Positions 52,753 through 61,135 of a DNA stretch of 64,000 nt are shown one piece after another. Positions within the stretch are counted from its first letter, which is position 1. Each line of letters begins with the position of its first letter. The notes under the pieces are model-generated. The model worked only from the letters and a program-made list of their open reading frames with translations. It had not been told where the DNA came from and made no database searches. The DNA is taken from positions 620,001 to 684,000 of the forward strand of contig NZ_JACRSO010000001.1 of the NCBI RefSeq assembly GCF_014384745.1. The letters are read 5' to 3'. Made by a program: the position numbers and the translations under genes. The stretch is from Luoshenia tenuis (GTDB lineage: Bacteria; Bacillota; Clostridia; Christensenellales; GCA-900066905).

Positions 52753-52822
52753 GCCGTCCTGCAAAAGCCGCCTTTTTTGTACACCAAATAAAAAACCCGG
52801 CATCCCCCAGAAAAAGCATGCT

Positions 52823-52855
52823 AAAAGGCCCGCGGAAACATTCCGCGGGCCTTTA
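52823..52855 (-). terminator. Terminator of the metal-uptake operon
   Basis: AAAGGCCCGCGGA/TCCGCGGGCCTTT stem 10 bases beyond the last gene of the operon, followed by TTAGC on the minus strand. Confidence 0.8.
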
Positions 52856-52864
52856 TCCGTTCGG

Positions 52865-53194
52865 TCATGATACGCGCCTGAGGCCCTTGGCGATCAGCGC
52901 GCCGATCCCGCTGCCTAAAAGCGCAATGGCTCCATAGGCCGGAATATACACCCAGGCCGATTCGTTAAAGAATATCCACAGGGTGGGGAGAAAAAGCAGC
53001 GCGCAAAACAGCGCGTACAGCGGCGAAAAGGGCCGCATCAGCCCATAGGCCAGCGCCAGCGCAAAACAGCACAGCGGCACCAGCCCCAGTAAAACAAACA
53101 TGCCCGACCCCGTATCCCGCACCAATAGCGGCAGCAGGTAAAACACGGCCAGCATGCCCGCTAGAAAGGGCAGCATTCCCTTGAGCTTGGTCAT
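52865..53194 (-). CDS. Small four-helix membrane protein of unknown function
   Basis: 109 residues from ATG 53194 (AGGAGGG at 6 bases; ATG 53200 lies on the site itself). Four hydrophobic helices fill nearly the whole protein, ending in a basic KGLRRVS. It follows the ABC ATPase gene by 31 bases and is the last gene before the operon terminator. No family was recognised; an accessory of the uptake system is possible. Confidence 0.65.
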   Translation of the reverse strand: MTKLKGMLPFLAGMLAVFYLLPLLVRDTGSGMFVLLGLVPLCCFALALAYGLMRPFSPLYALFCALLFLPTLWIFFNESAWVYIPAYGAIALLGSGIGALIAKGLRRVS

Positions 53195-53225
53195 CCCCAT
53201 CCCTCCTTTACCTCTTATGCTTATT

Positions 53226-53996
53226 TTATACCGCTTCTCCCTCAAAAGGCAAGGGGATAACGGTGCGCACGCCCTTATGCTGCACGATATCCACCGGCAT
53301 GCCATATACCTGGCCGATGACCTCGGGCGTCATAACCTCGTAACCCCCATAGGCAAAGATGCGGTTCTCCTTAAGGAAAAGGAACCGGTCGCAGTACCGC
53401 AGCGCCAGGTTCAGGTCGTGGATGACGATGACCACAGCGATATCGTTCTGCCGGGCGATGGCGCGCACCAATGCCATTACTTCGTACTGGCTCTTAGGGT
53501 CCAGGCTGCTGGTGGGTTCATCCAGCAGCAATAGCTCTGGCTGCTGGCACAGCGCCCGCGCCAGCATCACCCGCTGCAGCTCGCCGCCGCTGAGCTCGTC
53601 GATATAGCGCAGCGCAAAATCCTCCAGGTGCATCCTTTGCAGCACCTCCCGGGCGATGGCATAATCCCCCTCCTCCAGGCTCCACTTGATGTAGGGCTTG
53701 CGGCCCAGCAGCACGGTATCAAACACCGTGGCCCGGCTGCCCTCCCCCTTCTGGGCCACGTAGGCCACCTGGCGGGCCAGCTCCCGGCGGGGCAGGTTCA
53801 ATAGATCCTTCCCCTCCGCCAGCACGCTGCCGCCCTGGGCGTGGAGGATGCGGTTCAGGCATTTCATCAGCGTGGATTTGCCCGCGCCATTGTTGCCCAG
53901 CACGGCCAGGCATTCCCCTTTGGAAAGGTCAAAGGAGATATCCTGCAGCACTTTTTGGCTGCCATAGCCAAAGTGCAAGTCGCGTACGGTAATCAT
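53226..53996 (-). CDS. ABC transporter ATP-binding protein, FecE/BtuD type
   Basis: 256 residues. Walker A GNNGAGKST, Q-loop VAQKGEG, signature LSGGELQRV, Walker B LLLLDEPTSSLD and switch His in VIHDLN. ATPase subunit for the permease encoded 1 base upstream. Sequence type matches importers of iron chelates, cobalamin, haem or molybdate; substrate choice rests on the other subunits. Confidence 0.93.
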   Translation of the reverse strand: MITVRDLHFGYGSQKVLQDISFDLSKGECLAVLGNNGAGKSTLMKCLNRILHAQGGSVLAEGKDLLNLPRRELARQVAYVAQKGEGSRATVFDTVLLGRKPYIKWSLEEGDYAIAREVLQRMHLEDFALRYIDELSGGELQRVMLARALCQQPELLLLDEPTSSLDPKSQYEVMALVRAIARQNDIAVVIVIHDLNLALRYCDRFLFLKENRIFAYGGYEVMTPEVIGQVYGMPVDIVQHKGVRTVIPLPFEGEAV

Positions 53997-53997
53997 G

Positions 53998-55065
53998 CTA
54001 TCGCACCCCTTTAAAGATCATATACAAAAACAGCGGCGCGCCCAAGAAGGAGGTGATCGCCCCGATGGGGAGGATCACCGGCGCCACGGCCAGCCGCCCC
54101 GCCAGGTCGCTGACCAGCAGGATCACCATGCCCATCAGCATCGAGGCCGGCAGCAAAAAGCGGTAATCGTTCCCCACAAACTTGCGCACCATGTGCGGGG
54201 CCACCAGGCCTACAAAGTTGATGATCCCCACAAAGGAGACCGCCGTGGAGGCCACAAGGGAGCTGACCGTCATGCCCGCCAGCATCACGGCCCCCACGTT
54301 TACCCCCAGGGACTGGGCGGTATGCGGCCCGGCTTCCATGGCGTTATAGTTCCAGCGGTTGGCAAAAAAGTACAGGCCCGCCGCCAGGGTGATCCCCGCG
54401 ATCAGGGCGATCTCCTGCCAGCTGGTACGTCCCAGGTCGCCAAAGGTCCAAAAGACTACCGCCGCGACCTGCACATCGTCCGCAAAGTATTGTAGCAGCG
54501 TGGTACCGCCGGTAAAAAGCGAGCTGAGCGCCACGCCCGCCAGCACCATGGACTGGGGAGAGATCCGCCGTACGCGGCTTAACCCCAGCACGACCAACGT
54601 GGAGATAATACCTCCGCCAAAGGCGCATAGGGTGACCAGATAGGGGTTGGAGATGCTGATGGCGCTGGCGGCCGACGCGGAGTTTTGTACCCCCGCGCCA
54701 AACAGAATGATGGCCGCCGTAGCCCCAAAGGCCGCGCCTTGGGATACGCCCAAGGTAGAAGCCGAGGCCAACGGATTGCGCAGCACGCTTTGCATCACGC
54801 ACCCGCTCATAGCCAGGGCGCCGCCCACCACCATCGCCGTCACGATCCGGGGCAGGCGCACGTTCCAAACGATGGCGTTGGTCTTTGCCGTCCCCTGCCC
54901 AAAAAGCGAGGCGAATACCTCTCCCAACGTCAGCCCAGAAGAGCCCGCCAGGATGGAGAGCAGCGCCACCCCCAGCGCCAGCACCGCCAAGGCGATGAGC
55001 ACCAATACCTTCTTTTTAATAAATTCGTTATACCCCTGCGGGTTCAACGCAACCGCCTTATCCAA
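53998..55065 (-). CDS. ABC transporter permease, FecCD/BtuC family
   Basis: 355 residues, about ten helices. Typical segments: LRLPRIVTAMVVGGALAMSGCVMQSVLRNPLA-type core (LPRIVTAMVVGGALAMSG visible), LGVSQGAAFGA, and GLVAPHMVRKFVGND-RFLLPAS near the C-terminus, which contacts the ATPase. TTG 55065 is the start with GGGGAG upstream; the substrate-binding protein stop is 4 bases before it. Second-last core gene of the uptake operon. Confidence 0.93.
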   Translation of the reverse strand: MDKAVALNPQGYNEFIKKKVLVLIALAVLALGVALLSILAGSSGLTLGEVFASLFGQGTAKTNAIVWNVRLPRIVTAMVVGGALAMSGCVMQSVLRNPLASASTLGVSQGAAFGATAAIILFGAGVQNSASAASAISISNPYLVTLCAFGGGIISTLVVLGLSRVRRISPQSMVLAGVALSSLFTGGTTLLQYFADDVQVAAVVFWTFGDLGRTSWQEIALIAGITLAAGLYFFANRWNYNAMEAGPHTAQSLGVNVGAVMLAGMTVSSLVASTAVSFVGIINFVGLVAPHMVRKFVGNDYRFLLPASMLMGMVILLVSDLAGRLAVAPVILPIGAITSFLGAPLFLYMIFKGVR

Positions 55066-55068
55066 CTG

Positions 55069-56211
55069 CTACTCCCCAATCGTAATTTTGCCAAAGCTCA
55101 GCCCCGCCGCCTGCATATCGCTGTAGATGGGCTTGCCTAAAAACAGTTCAAACAGTTCATCCGCCTTTTGCTCAATGTCGATATCGGCAAACTGCTCCGG
55201 GAACATCACCGTTCCGGCATAGTAGGCGTCCGCTACGGCCAGTTCCACATTCGTGGTGTAATTATTGTAGGAGATCATAGAATAGACCTCGCCGTTTTTC
55301 ACCGCCTGCAGCGATTGGAAATAGGTGGGGTTCTTGTCGTACTGCTCGTTTACCAGGTCCATATTGCCAGGGTCCAGAAAGATCACCTCCGGATCCCACA
55401 CCAGCACCTTTTCAAGGTCGATCTGCAAGGATCCGTCCAGCCCGGTCTCATCCACTACGTTTTTAGCGCCGATGGCCGTAAATGGCGGGAAGTTGGCGTA
55501 AGTCCCCTCAAAGCCGTGCCCGCCCGAGAAGGTGACCGCGCCCGAATAGGCCGTAGGCTTATCCGCATCCGCAATATCCTGCGTACGGGCGCTTAAATCC
55601 TGCTGGGCGGCCTTTAGCGCATCGGTCAGTTGATCGCAGCGCTCCTGCTTGCCCAGCAGCTGACCGATCAGCTCCAAAGATTGAAACAGCTTCTCATCAA
55701 ACATGCCGCTGTCATAGGTAATGGCTACCACCGGGATGCCGGTCTTGCTGGCCAGCTCCTCCAGTGCCTCGCTGTTATAGGCGGAAAAGATCACATCCGG
55801 CGCCAGGGCGATGATCTCCTCCTCATACGCGGTATAGCCCCGGCCGCCGCCCTTACCGATGCTGGGCAGGTCTTTAAAGATAGCGTTATTCACGTAATTG
55901 TAGCCGCGCTTGATGGTCTGGGTCTTGTCGCTGTCCTCCGCGCCGATGACCAAGTCCTGCGCTTGGGCGTAGCAGATCATCCGCAGCGCCCCTGCGCCGG
56001 TGCAAACGATGGATTTGATCTCCCGTGGCAGCGTGACCTGACGGCCATAAAGATCGGTTATGGTCACGGTATCCGCCTGCGCCGTGCCCGACGCCGCGGC
56101 GCCGGTCTGTGTCGCATCCGACGCGGTACCGGAAGCCGGGGTGGACGCGCAGCCCGCGCACCCGGCCAGCAGGCACAGGGCCATCAATATTGTAATTGCT
56201 TTTTTAAACAT
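55069..56211 (-). CDS. ABC transporter substrate-binding lipoprotein (periplasmic-binding PF01497 type)
   Basis: 380 residues. Signal peptide with lipobox LLAGC (mature Cys about 18), a Ser/Ala/Thr-rich linker, then a class III binding fold: VTITDLYGRQVTLPREIKSIV, RMICYAQAQDLVIG, APDVIFSAYN, WDPEVIFLD. These features are common to siderophore, cobalamin, haem and MolA-type molybdate/tungstate binders. The FmdE-type gene upstream, a family named for its link to molybdenum and tungsten enzymes, makes Mo or W import a reasonable hypothesis; iron chelate is the alternative. Confidence 0.9.
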   Translation of the reverse strand: MFKKAITILMALCLLAGCAGCASTPASGTASDATQTGAAASGTAQADTVTITDLYGRQVTLPREIKSIVCTGAGALRMICYAQAQDLVIGAEDSDKTQTIKRGYNYVNNAIFKDLPSIGKGGGRGYTAYEEEIIALAPDVIFSAYNSEALEELASKTGIPVVAITYDSGMFDEKLFQSLELIGQLLGKQERCDQLTDALKAAQQDLSARTQDIADADKPTAYSGAVTFSGGHGFEGTYANFPPFTAIGAKNVVDETGLDGSLQIDLEKVLVWDPEVIFLDPGNMDLVNEQYDKNPTYFQSLQAVKNGEVYSMISYNNYTTNVELAVADAYYAGTVMFPEQFADIDIEQKADELFELFLGKPIYSDMQAAGLSFGKITIGE

Positions 56212-56247
56212 TTCATTTCCCTCATCTTAGTTATCTATAATTCCGTC

Positions 56248-56775
56248 TTAAAAGAACCGGCTGTAGGCCTTAAAGCAATCCGGGCAGACCAGCTGCCCCT
56301 CCTGCGCGTGCAGCCACTGTTCGGCCGTGGTCTCCCCGCATACCGCGCAGGGCTGGGAGGCAAACAGCCGTGCCCGCTCCGGCAGGGTAAAGGGAACCGG
56401 CTTTACATCGAACAGGTCTTTATAATCCGCGTTAAACAGGTATTGCTGGCGCGCCTCCCGGGGCATGTCCGGCCCGGGGCGCAATACCAGGCGCACCGAT
56501 TTGCCGCTCTTGCGGTTGAAAAAGGAGAAGGCCTGCTTGCCCCGCAGCCGGAAAAGCAGGTTGCCCTTGCCCACGCTGCACCCTAAAAGCACCTGGATGG
56601 CGTCCACCCCACAGGCGTCGTTTTCGGTCACGCACACCACGTCTTCATCCTTAGAAAAATCGATCTCCAGCAACTCCATTGCATAGCGCGCCGCCTGAAA
56701 GCCGATGGTCAGCCCCCCGCACACATGGCCATGGAAGGCCGCGGCCCTTTCCCACATTTCCTGTTTGCTCTGCAT
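56248..56775 (-). CDS. FmdE-family protein with C-terminal zinc finger
   Basis: 175 residues. FHGHVCGGLTIGFQAA (about 14-29) is the FmdE metal-site motif (His, Cys). Also seen are CVTENDACGVDAIQVLLGCS, with conserved Cys, and a C-terminal CAVCGE...CPDCF zinc finger (about 143-167). The family is named after a protein encoded with tungsten formylmethanofuran dehydrogenase, although this organism type has no methanogenesis. Usually found with ABC uptake genes, as here. The biochemical role is not established. Confidence 0.88.
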   Translation of the reverse strand: MQSKQEMWERAAAFHGHVCGGLTIGFQAARYAMELLEIDFSKDEDVVCVTENDACGVDAIQVLLGCSVGKGNLLFRLRGKQAFSFFNRKSGKSVRLVLRPGPDMPREARQQYLFNADYKDLFDVKPVPFTLPERARLFASQPCAVCGETTAEQWLHAQEGQLVCPDCFKAYSRFF

Positions 56776-56797
56776 TTGCGCAATCCCCCTTCAATCA

Positions 56798-57610
56798 TCA
56801 CTCATCCACGCGCCAGTAAAGCGTTACCGCCGTGGCGCGCGAGGTCTCTTCGATCATTCCATCCTGTGCCAGGCCCTGCAGATAGCGCAAGACCGCGTCC
56901 TGTTCCCCAGGGCTCAACGCCCGCGTTACCGCCGCCCGCCGGCAGATCTCCTGATGCATCTGCTCCACCGGCACGCGCCCCAGCCACTGGCGCGCCTCAT
57001 AGGCGACGCGGGGCTGGTAGCCCAGCGTCCACAGCAGGTCAAAGGCATAAGCGATGGTATCGTCATTGCCAAAGGGACGCATGCCCAACTGCGCAAAGGC
57101 CCCGTCCTGCACCGCGTGGCTGCGGCGGGTCAGCTTGGTCAAGATACAGGCGCCACGGCTGGCAGCCATCAGCTTTTCAAAGCCCGCGGCGGATTGCACC
57201 GCCGGCGTCATATGGGCAAGGACCAGGTCAAAGGCCTTTTCCATGCCCGCTTCCCGCAGGTCCAGTCCCTCCCAATCCGCCTGTAAAAAACGGGCGGCGG
57301 GCACATCCAGCCGCTGTGCATTTTCTTTGGCGGCAGCGATCATCTGCGGCGCAAAATCCAGGCCGGTGACCGCATATCCCTTGCGCGCCAGCGCCAGGGT
57401 ATATCGCCCGCCGCCGCAGCCCACGTCTAGCGCGCGCCCGCCCTTGGGCAGCAGCCCTTTTCCGGCGATCAGCTTTAGCAAGCTGTCCTGCCCTTCATCC
57501 GGCAGCGCGTCCAGCCTATACCGGGGCGAAAGGCTGTCCCACAGTTCGGCCGAAGCCTTACGGTCGCCCTTGCCGCCCTGCCAGGCTGTACGGATCGCAC
57601 TTAGATCCAT
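56798..57610 (-). CDS. Class I SAM methyltransferase, first gene of FmdE/uptake operon
   Basis: 270 residues from ATG 57610 (GGAGG at 6 bases). Motif I LDVGCGGGRYTLALA, GLDFAPQMIAAA and the mid-domain DLVLAHMTPAV identify the fold. The C-terminal part (about 200-270) has extra helices. Methyltransferases of this kind repeatedly precede FmdE-ABC operons in gut Clostridia. A metallophore or small-ligand methylation role is inference only. It is preceded by a 170-base leader with a terminator-like hairpin. Confidence 0.85.
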   Translation of the reverse strand: MDLSAIRTAWQGGKGDRKASAELWDSLSPRYRLDALPDEGQDSLLKLIAGKGLLPKGGRALDVGCGGGRYTLALARKGYAVTGLDFAPQMIAAAKENAQRLDVPAARFLQADWEGLDLREAGMEKAFDLVLAHMTPAVQSAAGFEKLMAASRGACILTKLTRRSHAVQDGAFAQLGMRPFGNDDTIAYAFDLLWTLGYQPRVAYEARQWLGRVPVEQMHQEICRRAAVTRALSPGEQDAVLRYLQGLAQDGMIEETSRATAVTLYWRVDE

Positions 57611-57630
57611 TGGTTTTCCTCCCTCAAGCA

Positions 57631-57661
57631 AAAGAAAAAGACTTCTATAAAAAATAGAAGC
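57631..57661 (-). promoter_or_regulatory. Terminator-like hairpin in the leader of the methyltransferase/FmdE/uptake operon
   Basis: Stem CTTCTA/TAGAAG (57642-57647 and 57655-57660) followed on the minus strand by CTTTTTCTTTT, about 20 bases before the start codon. It is AT-rich and short but has a long T-tract. A second hairpin CAGACT-TGT-AGTCTG lies at 57680-57694. The layout promoter - structured leader - terminator - gene fits a riboswitch or attenuator; no known class was recognised. Confidence 0.45.
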
Positions 57662-57785
57662 CTTCTGACTTTACAATAGCAGACTACAAGTCTGATCCCT
57701 ATGCGGTATAAAATGGCTATTCTTTCCGTCTTGCCGGCGGCCTTCTGCCGCACGCAGCGCACTTCATATGCACCATACATTCAAT

Positions 57786-57815
57786 AAAATACCATATTTT
57801 GCAGGCAGCTGTCAA
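57786..57815 (-). promoter_or_regulatory. Sigma-A promoter of the methyltransferase/FmdE/uptake operon
   Basis: Minus strand TTGACA (57810-57815), 18-base spacer, TATTTT (57786-57791), leaving a leader of about 170 bases before the start at 57610. Confidence 0.6.
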
Positions 57816-58297
57816 TCATTCGCGCGCAACCCCTGGTCATCCCGGTTCTCGCGGCCCGTGACTGAAACGATATCGATCCGGATGATGACTACACTTTGGA
57901 GATAGCGGGCAATCACCGCATCGCGCCGGGGTTGTCCGGGCGCCAGCGCGCCGCAAAGCGCCAGCAGCGCGCGGCGCTTCTCATCTGCATCCATAACTAA
58001 CCGGGCCTGCCCTTCGACCATCACGCTGGCAAAGTTGGTAATAAACCGTTCCGGAACCAATTGCTCCCAGCCCACCACCGCAAAGGACACGCGCGGGTTT
58101 TCGGCTATGTTGCGCAGCTTTCGCCCCACCGGCGCGCAGTGGCAATAGATCGCATCCTCATCGGGCACAAACACGTAGTTGAGGGGGACGCCGTAAGGCG
58201 CTCCATCCCTGCTGGCGGTGCACAGCGTGCCCCATCTGCCCTGCGCCAGTACTTTCCGGCAGGCCGGCCCATCCAGCCGCCTTCTATCCGCGCCCAT
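57812..58297 (-). CDS. Pyridoxamine 5'-phosphate oxidase-like flavoprotein (NimA-like)
   Basis: 161 residues with the split-barrel FMN fold: GTLCTASRDGAPYGVPLNYVF, AIYCHCAPVGRKLRNI and VSFAVVG. Similar to proteins annotated as nitroimidazole-resistance or general stress flavoproteins; the actual substrate is unknown. It starts 4 bases after the ECF S-component stop, suggesting a shared transcript. No ribosome site stronger than GCGATG is seen, in line with coupling. Confidence 0.85.
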   Translation of the reverse strand: MGADRRRLDGPACRKVLAQGRWGTLCTASRDGAPYGVPLNYVFVPDEDAIYCHCAPVGRKLRNIAENPRVSFAVVGWEQLVPERFITNFASVMVEGQARLVMDADEKRRALLALCGALAPGQPRRDAVIARYLQSVVIIRIDIVSVTGRENRDDQGLRAND

Positions 58298-58300
58298 CGG

Positions 58301-58822
58301 CTAACGCTCCAAGTATTGGTAGAGCTTGGGCGAGCGGCCGATCAGATGGATCATTACCGTTGAGGCGATGATGCCCACCGCCGCCTGCACCAGGTTGCCC
58401 GGTATGCTGGTAGCCGCGGCCAGCCCTTTGCCCAGCAGCAGGCAGGCGTAGCCGAAGTATCCGGCAACCATTACCGCCTCGCCGGCCAGGCCGCCCAAAA
58501 TCACCGGCAGCACGCTGCGGCGGGATTTCTGCGTCTTAAAGATCAGCGCCGCCACCAAGGCGCTGAGCGCCTTAATGACCAGCGTGCCCGGCGCATAGTG
58601 GGCATAGCCGGCCAAAAGGTCCGCCAGCATAGAACCGATGCCGCCGGCAGCCCCGCCCCAGACCGGCCCCAGCGCGTAGGCGCCCAGCAGCACGAAACAA
58701 TCCCCCAGGTTCACATACCCCTGCATGGGCGAAGGGATCTGGATGATCAGCGTCGCTACACAGCTCAGCGCCGCAAACAGCGCGGCCAGCACCAGTCTTT
58801 TCAACTTCTTGTTGCGTTCCAC
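58301..58822 (-). CDS. ECF transporter substrate-specificity (S) component
   Basis: 173 residues from GTG 58822, chosen because GGAGGGG lies 6 bases upstream; earlier in-frame starts overlap the leader hairpin. Five to six hydrophobic helices with LVLAALFAALSCVATL, MQGYVNLGDCFVLLGAYALGP and LVQAAVGI, the ECF-ribofla_trS (PF07155) pattern. It would use a shared ECF energy module encoded elsewhere to import a vitamin or precursor. Ligand not deducible. Confidence 0.85.
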   Translation of the reverse strand: MERNKKLKRLVLAALFAALSCVATLIIQIPSPMQGYVNLGDCFVLLGAYALGPVWGGAAGGIGSMLADLLAGYAHYAPGTLVIKALSALVAALIFKTQKSRRSVLPVILGGLAGEAVMVAGYFGYACLLLGKGLAAATSIPGNLVQAAVGIIASTVMIHLIGRSPKLYQYLER

Positions 58823-58850
58823 AGCAACCCCTCCAAAAAGCATATTGATA

Positions 58851-58918
58851 GCCCGGTCCATCAGTTGGGCCGGGCATTTTACGCACATCAGTATAACAGA
58901 TCTGCTACCCTTTCTCAA
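58851..58918 (-). promoter_or_regulatory. Promoter and short leader hairpin of the ECF S-component gene
   Basis: TTGAGA (58913-58918), 17 bases, TATACT (58890-58895) on the minus strand, followed by a hairpin GCCCGG/CCGGGC (58870-58875 and 58851-58856) in the 60-base leader. A small riboswitch could be sought here; none was recognised. Confidence 0.6.
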
Positions 58919-58932
58919 ACTTTATCTGCATA

Positions 58933-59346
58933 CTATTTTCGATTTGGCCGGCGTTTGATGGCCAACAGCCTTTTCATCTCCGCCAGATGTTCCCCTGCGG
59001 GGCTCTCAAACATGACCCACTTGCCATCTCGATAGGTATGCGCCTCATTGTAAACCCGCTGCGTCTCAGCAGAAAATTCTTCGCGCATGGCTTCAAACTT
59101 CTCCCGCTCTGCCCGGCCAAAGATCATCATAAACCCAAACGAATTCTCCCGGGGATAAAGGGCGCACAGCGTCTTGCCGCCCCGGCGGTATTTCAGCTCA
59201 TACGGGCCGGCCTTGCCGCCTGGCCCCCACAAGGTCTCCATCTCATAGCTGTCCTCAATCATCGCGGCGGCCGCGGCAAAAGCCGCATACTTTTCCTGCC
59301 CCATCAGGGCGCGCAGCGTTTTTTCGTCCGGCATATGCTTTTCCAT
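58933..59346 (-). CDS. DUF3788 family protein
   Basis: 137 residues from ATG 59346 (GGAGGG at 8 bases). The central GPYELKYRRGGKTLCALYPREN and the later FGFMMIFG match the DUF3788 pattern (first 20 residues of the segment are diagnostic). Small cytoplasmic alpha/beta proteins of unknown function. It is 12 bases from the ROK kinase stop, probably the last gene of the alsE-alsK transcript. Confidence 0.75.
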   Translation of the reverse strand: MEKHMPDEKTLRALMGQEKYAAFAAAAAMIEDSYEMETLWGPGGKAGPYELKYRRGGKTLCALYPRENSFGFMMIFGRAEREKFEAMREEFSAETQRVYNEAHTYRDGKWVMFESPAGEHLAEMKRLLAIKRRPNRK

Positions 59347-59358
59347 CGTCAATCCCTC

Positions 59359-60261
59359 CTAACGGTTTTGCAGCCGCTCAAAGGCGTAAAGCCCAGCCCC
59401 GGCCACGCCGCTGCGCTTGGAATGCTCCGGAAACAGCACCCTTAATCCCTGGGCGGGATAGGGTTTGCGCACCCGGTGTAAAACCTCGTCCAAAAACATC
59501 TCTTTAGGGAAGTCCGGCATCGCCACCACGCCGCCGGCCAGGATCACCGCGTCCGGGTCCAGCAGCGTGACCTCGGTGGCTACCGGCAGGGCCAGCTCCT
59601 GTATAAACTGGCGCAGCGGTGCCTCCTGCCCATGACGCAGAAACAGTTGCCCCATTTCCTCGCCAGGATAGTGCCGGGCGGCCAATTTTTGCAACGCCCG
59701 CCCCGAGCAGCGCACCTCCGCACACCCCGTGTTGCCGCAGGGACAAGCCTCCTCCACCCCATAAAGGGGGATGTGCCCCAGCTCGCCGGCCACGCCGTTT
59801 TTGCCTAAATAAAACCTGCCGTTTAGATAAATCGCATTGCCAAAGCCCGTACCCACGTAAAAACCCAGGATATTTTCTAGTCCCTGCAGGCCGCACTGAT
59901 GGATATCCCACTGAAGCAGAAAATTCACATCCCGCTCCAGAAATACCGGCAACCCCAGCCGCGCCGACAGCGGGCCCGGGATCTCCAAATCGTCAAACCC
60001 CGGCAGGTTGGGCGTAGAATACACCCTTTGCCGGTCCCGGCTGATGCTGGAAGGCAGCCCGATAGCCACTGCCTCCGGCATAGTCCCCTGCCGCGCAACG
60101 TAATCCGCAATGCTGCTTTGCAGCGCGCCGATCGGGTCCCCCGTCGCCAGGACGGCGCTGGGCTGCACCTGCAACCCTTCTACCTGGCCCTGCCGGTCCA
60201 CCAGCCCCAGGCGCAAGTTCGTCCCGCCAATGTCGATCCCCAGGACCTGCGGGCCGTTCAT
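59359..60261 (-). CDS. alsK: ROK-family sugar kinase, D-allose kinase AlsK
   Basis: 300 residues from ATG 60261, overlapping the alsE stop (ATGA). ATP/sugar site IDIGGTNLRLGLVD, GELGHIPL and the ROK zinc motif CPCGNTGCAE are intact. Context with an AlsE-type epimerase points to phosphorylation of D-allose (or allulose) rather than glucose; that specificity is inferred. A transporter and allose-6-phosphate isomerase are not in the window. Confidence 0.85.
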   Translation of the reverse strand: MNGPQVLGIDIGGTNLRLGLVDRQGQVEGLQVQPSAVLATGDPIGALQSSIADYVARQGTMPEAVAIGLPSSISRDRQRVYSTPNLPGFDDLEIPGPLSARLGLPVFLERDVNFLLQWDIHQCGLQGLENILGFYVGTGFGNAIYLNGRFYLGKNGVAGELGHIPLYGVEEACPCGNTGCAEVRCSGRALQKLAARHYPGEEMGQLFLRHGQEAPLRQFIQELALPVATEVTLLDPDAVILAGGVVAMPDFPKEMFLDEVLHRVRKPYPAQGLRVLFPEHSKRSGVAGAGLYAFERLQNR

Positions 60262-60938
60262 ACCCCCGTCTCCCCGGCAAACTGCGCGCACATCTTATCC
60301 CAGGCCGCGGGCAGGCTGGCGTCCAGCCCAAAAAGGCCGGAGGATCCCAGAATAAACACCTGCGCGCCCGCCGCGTACAGTTCCCTATAGGTACGCACGT
60401 TGCACGAGCCATCCACTTCGATCTTATAGGTATAACCCCTTTCCGCCTTTAATCGCGCGGCAAGGGCGATCTTATCCAGCATCTCGCGGATAAAGGGCTG
60501 GCCCGCAAAACCGGGGTCCACCGTCATAATGGTCAGCTTATCCACCAGGTGCAGGTAGCTCTCCAGCATGCCCAGCGGCGTCGCCGGACTGACCGCAACG
60601 CCTACCTTACAGCCGGCATCGCGGATCGCGCCAATCATCCGAAAGGCCTGGTTGCAAAGGGTCTCCGCATGCGGGGTGATATAGCCCGCCCCGGCCTTTG
60701 CCAAGCTCTCCACATAATCCTCCGGGTTCGTCACCATCAGGTGGCAATCGATGGGCTTTGCCGCGATCCTGCTCAGCGCCCGCACAAAGTCCGGCGAGAG
60801 CGTGATGTTTTTGACGAAGTGCCCGTCCATAATATCCACATGGTAGAAATCCGCCTTGCCGTTTAAAAAGGCCACCTGTTCTTTTAATTCCAACAGATCC
60901 ATGCACATCAGCGATGGAGAAAATTCCGCTTTGGCCAT
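60258..60938 (-). CDS. alsE: D-allulose-6-phosphate 3-epimerase AlsE
   Basis: 226 residues, ribulose-phosphate epimerase fold. The N-terminus FSPSLMCMDLLELKEQ and HVDIMDGHFVKNITLSP (metal His/Asp) follow the Escherichia coli AlsE pattern rather than that of Rpe, as do CHLMVT, TVDPGFAGQPF and EVDGSCN. Converts allulose 6-phosphate to fructose 6-phosphate. Preceded by a promoter at 60981-61010. First gene of alsE-alsK-DUF3788. Confidence 0.9.
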   Translation of the reverse strand: MAKAEFSPSLMCMDLLELKEQVAFLNGKADFYHVDIMDGHFVKNITLSPDFVRALSRIAAKPIDCHLMVTNPEDYVESLAKAGAGYITPHAETLCNQAFRMIGAIRDAGCKVGVAVSPATPLGMLESYLHLVDKLTIMTVDPGFAGQPFIREMLDKIALAARLKAERGYTYKIEVDGSCNVRTYRELYAAGAQVFILGSSGLFGLDASLPAAWDKMCAQFAGETGV

Positions 60939-60980
60939 CTTAATCCTTCCCCTTCCTTGCGCGCCGCGCCTCTAGGCAAA

Positions 60981-61010
60981 AGTATAGCGGGCGCCGCTTT
61001 GGCCTGTCAA
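60981..61010 (-). promoter_or_regulatory. Sigma-A promoter of alsE
   Basis: Minus strand TTGACA (61005-61010), 18-base spacer, TATACT (60981-60986), 43 bases upstream of alsE. Confidence 0.75.
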
Positions 61011-61092
61011 GCGTAGTGCGCGTCAGGGCCCAAAATCGCCCAAATAGGGCGCGTTTGGCCGATATTGGGTGATGAAAAATTCCTGGGCGGTA

Positions 61093-61101
61093 TGTTATAC
61101 T
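61093..61101 (+). promoter_or_regulatory. Extended -10 promoter of the CNNM/HlyC gene
   Basis: TGTTATACT (TATACT at 61096-61101) with no good -35, 35 bases upstream of the TTG start. Confidence 0.55.
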
Positions 61102-61135
61102 AAAAAAGATATGAATTTTAAAAGGGGGAATCTTC

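Noticed and set aside
57690..57720. Resemblance to the end of a TPP riboswitch (GCATAGGGA)
   Set aside because: The CTGAGA element and the rest of the conserved core are missing.
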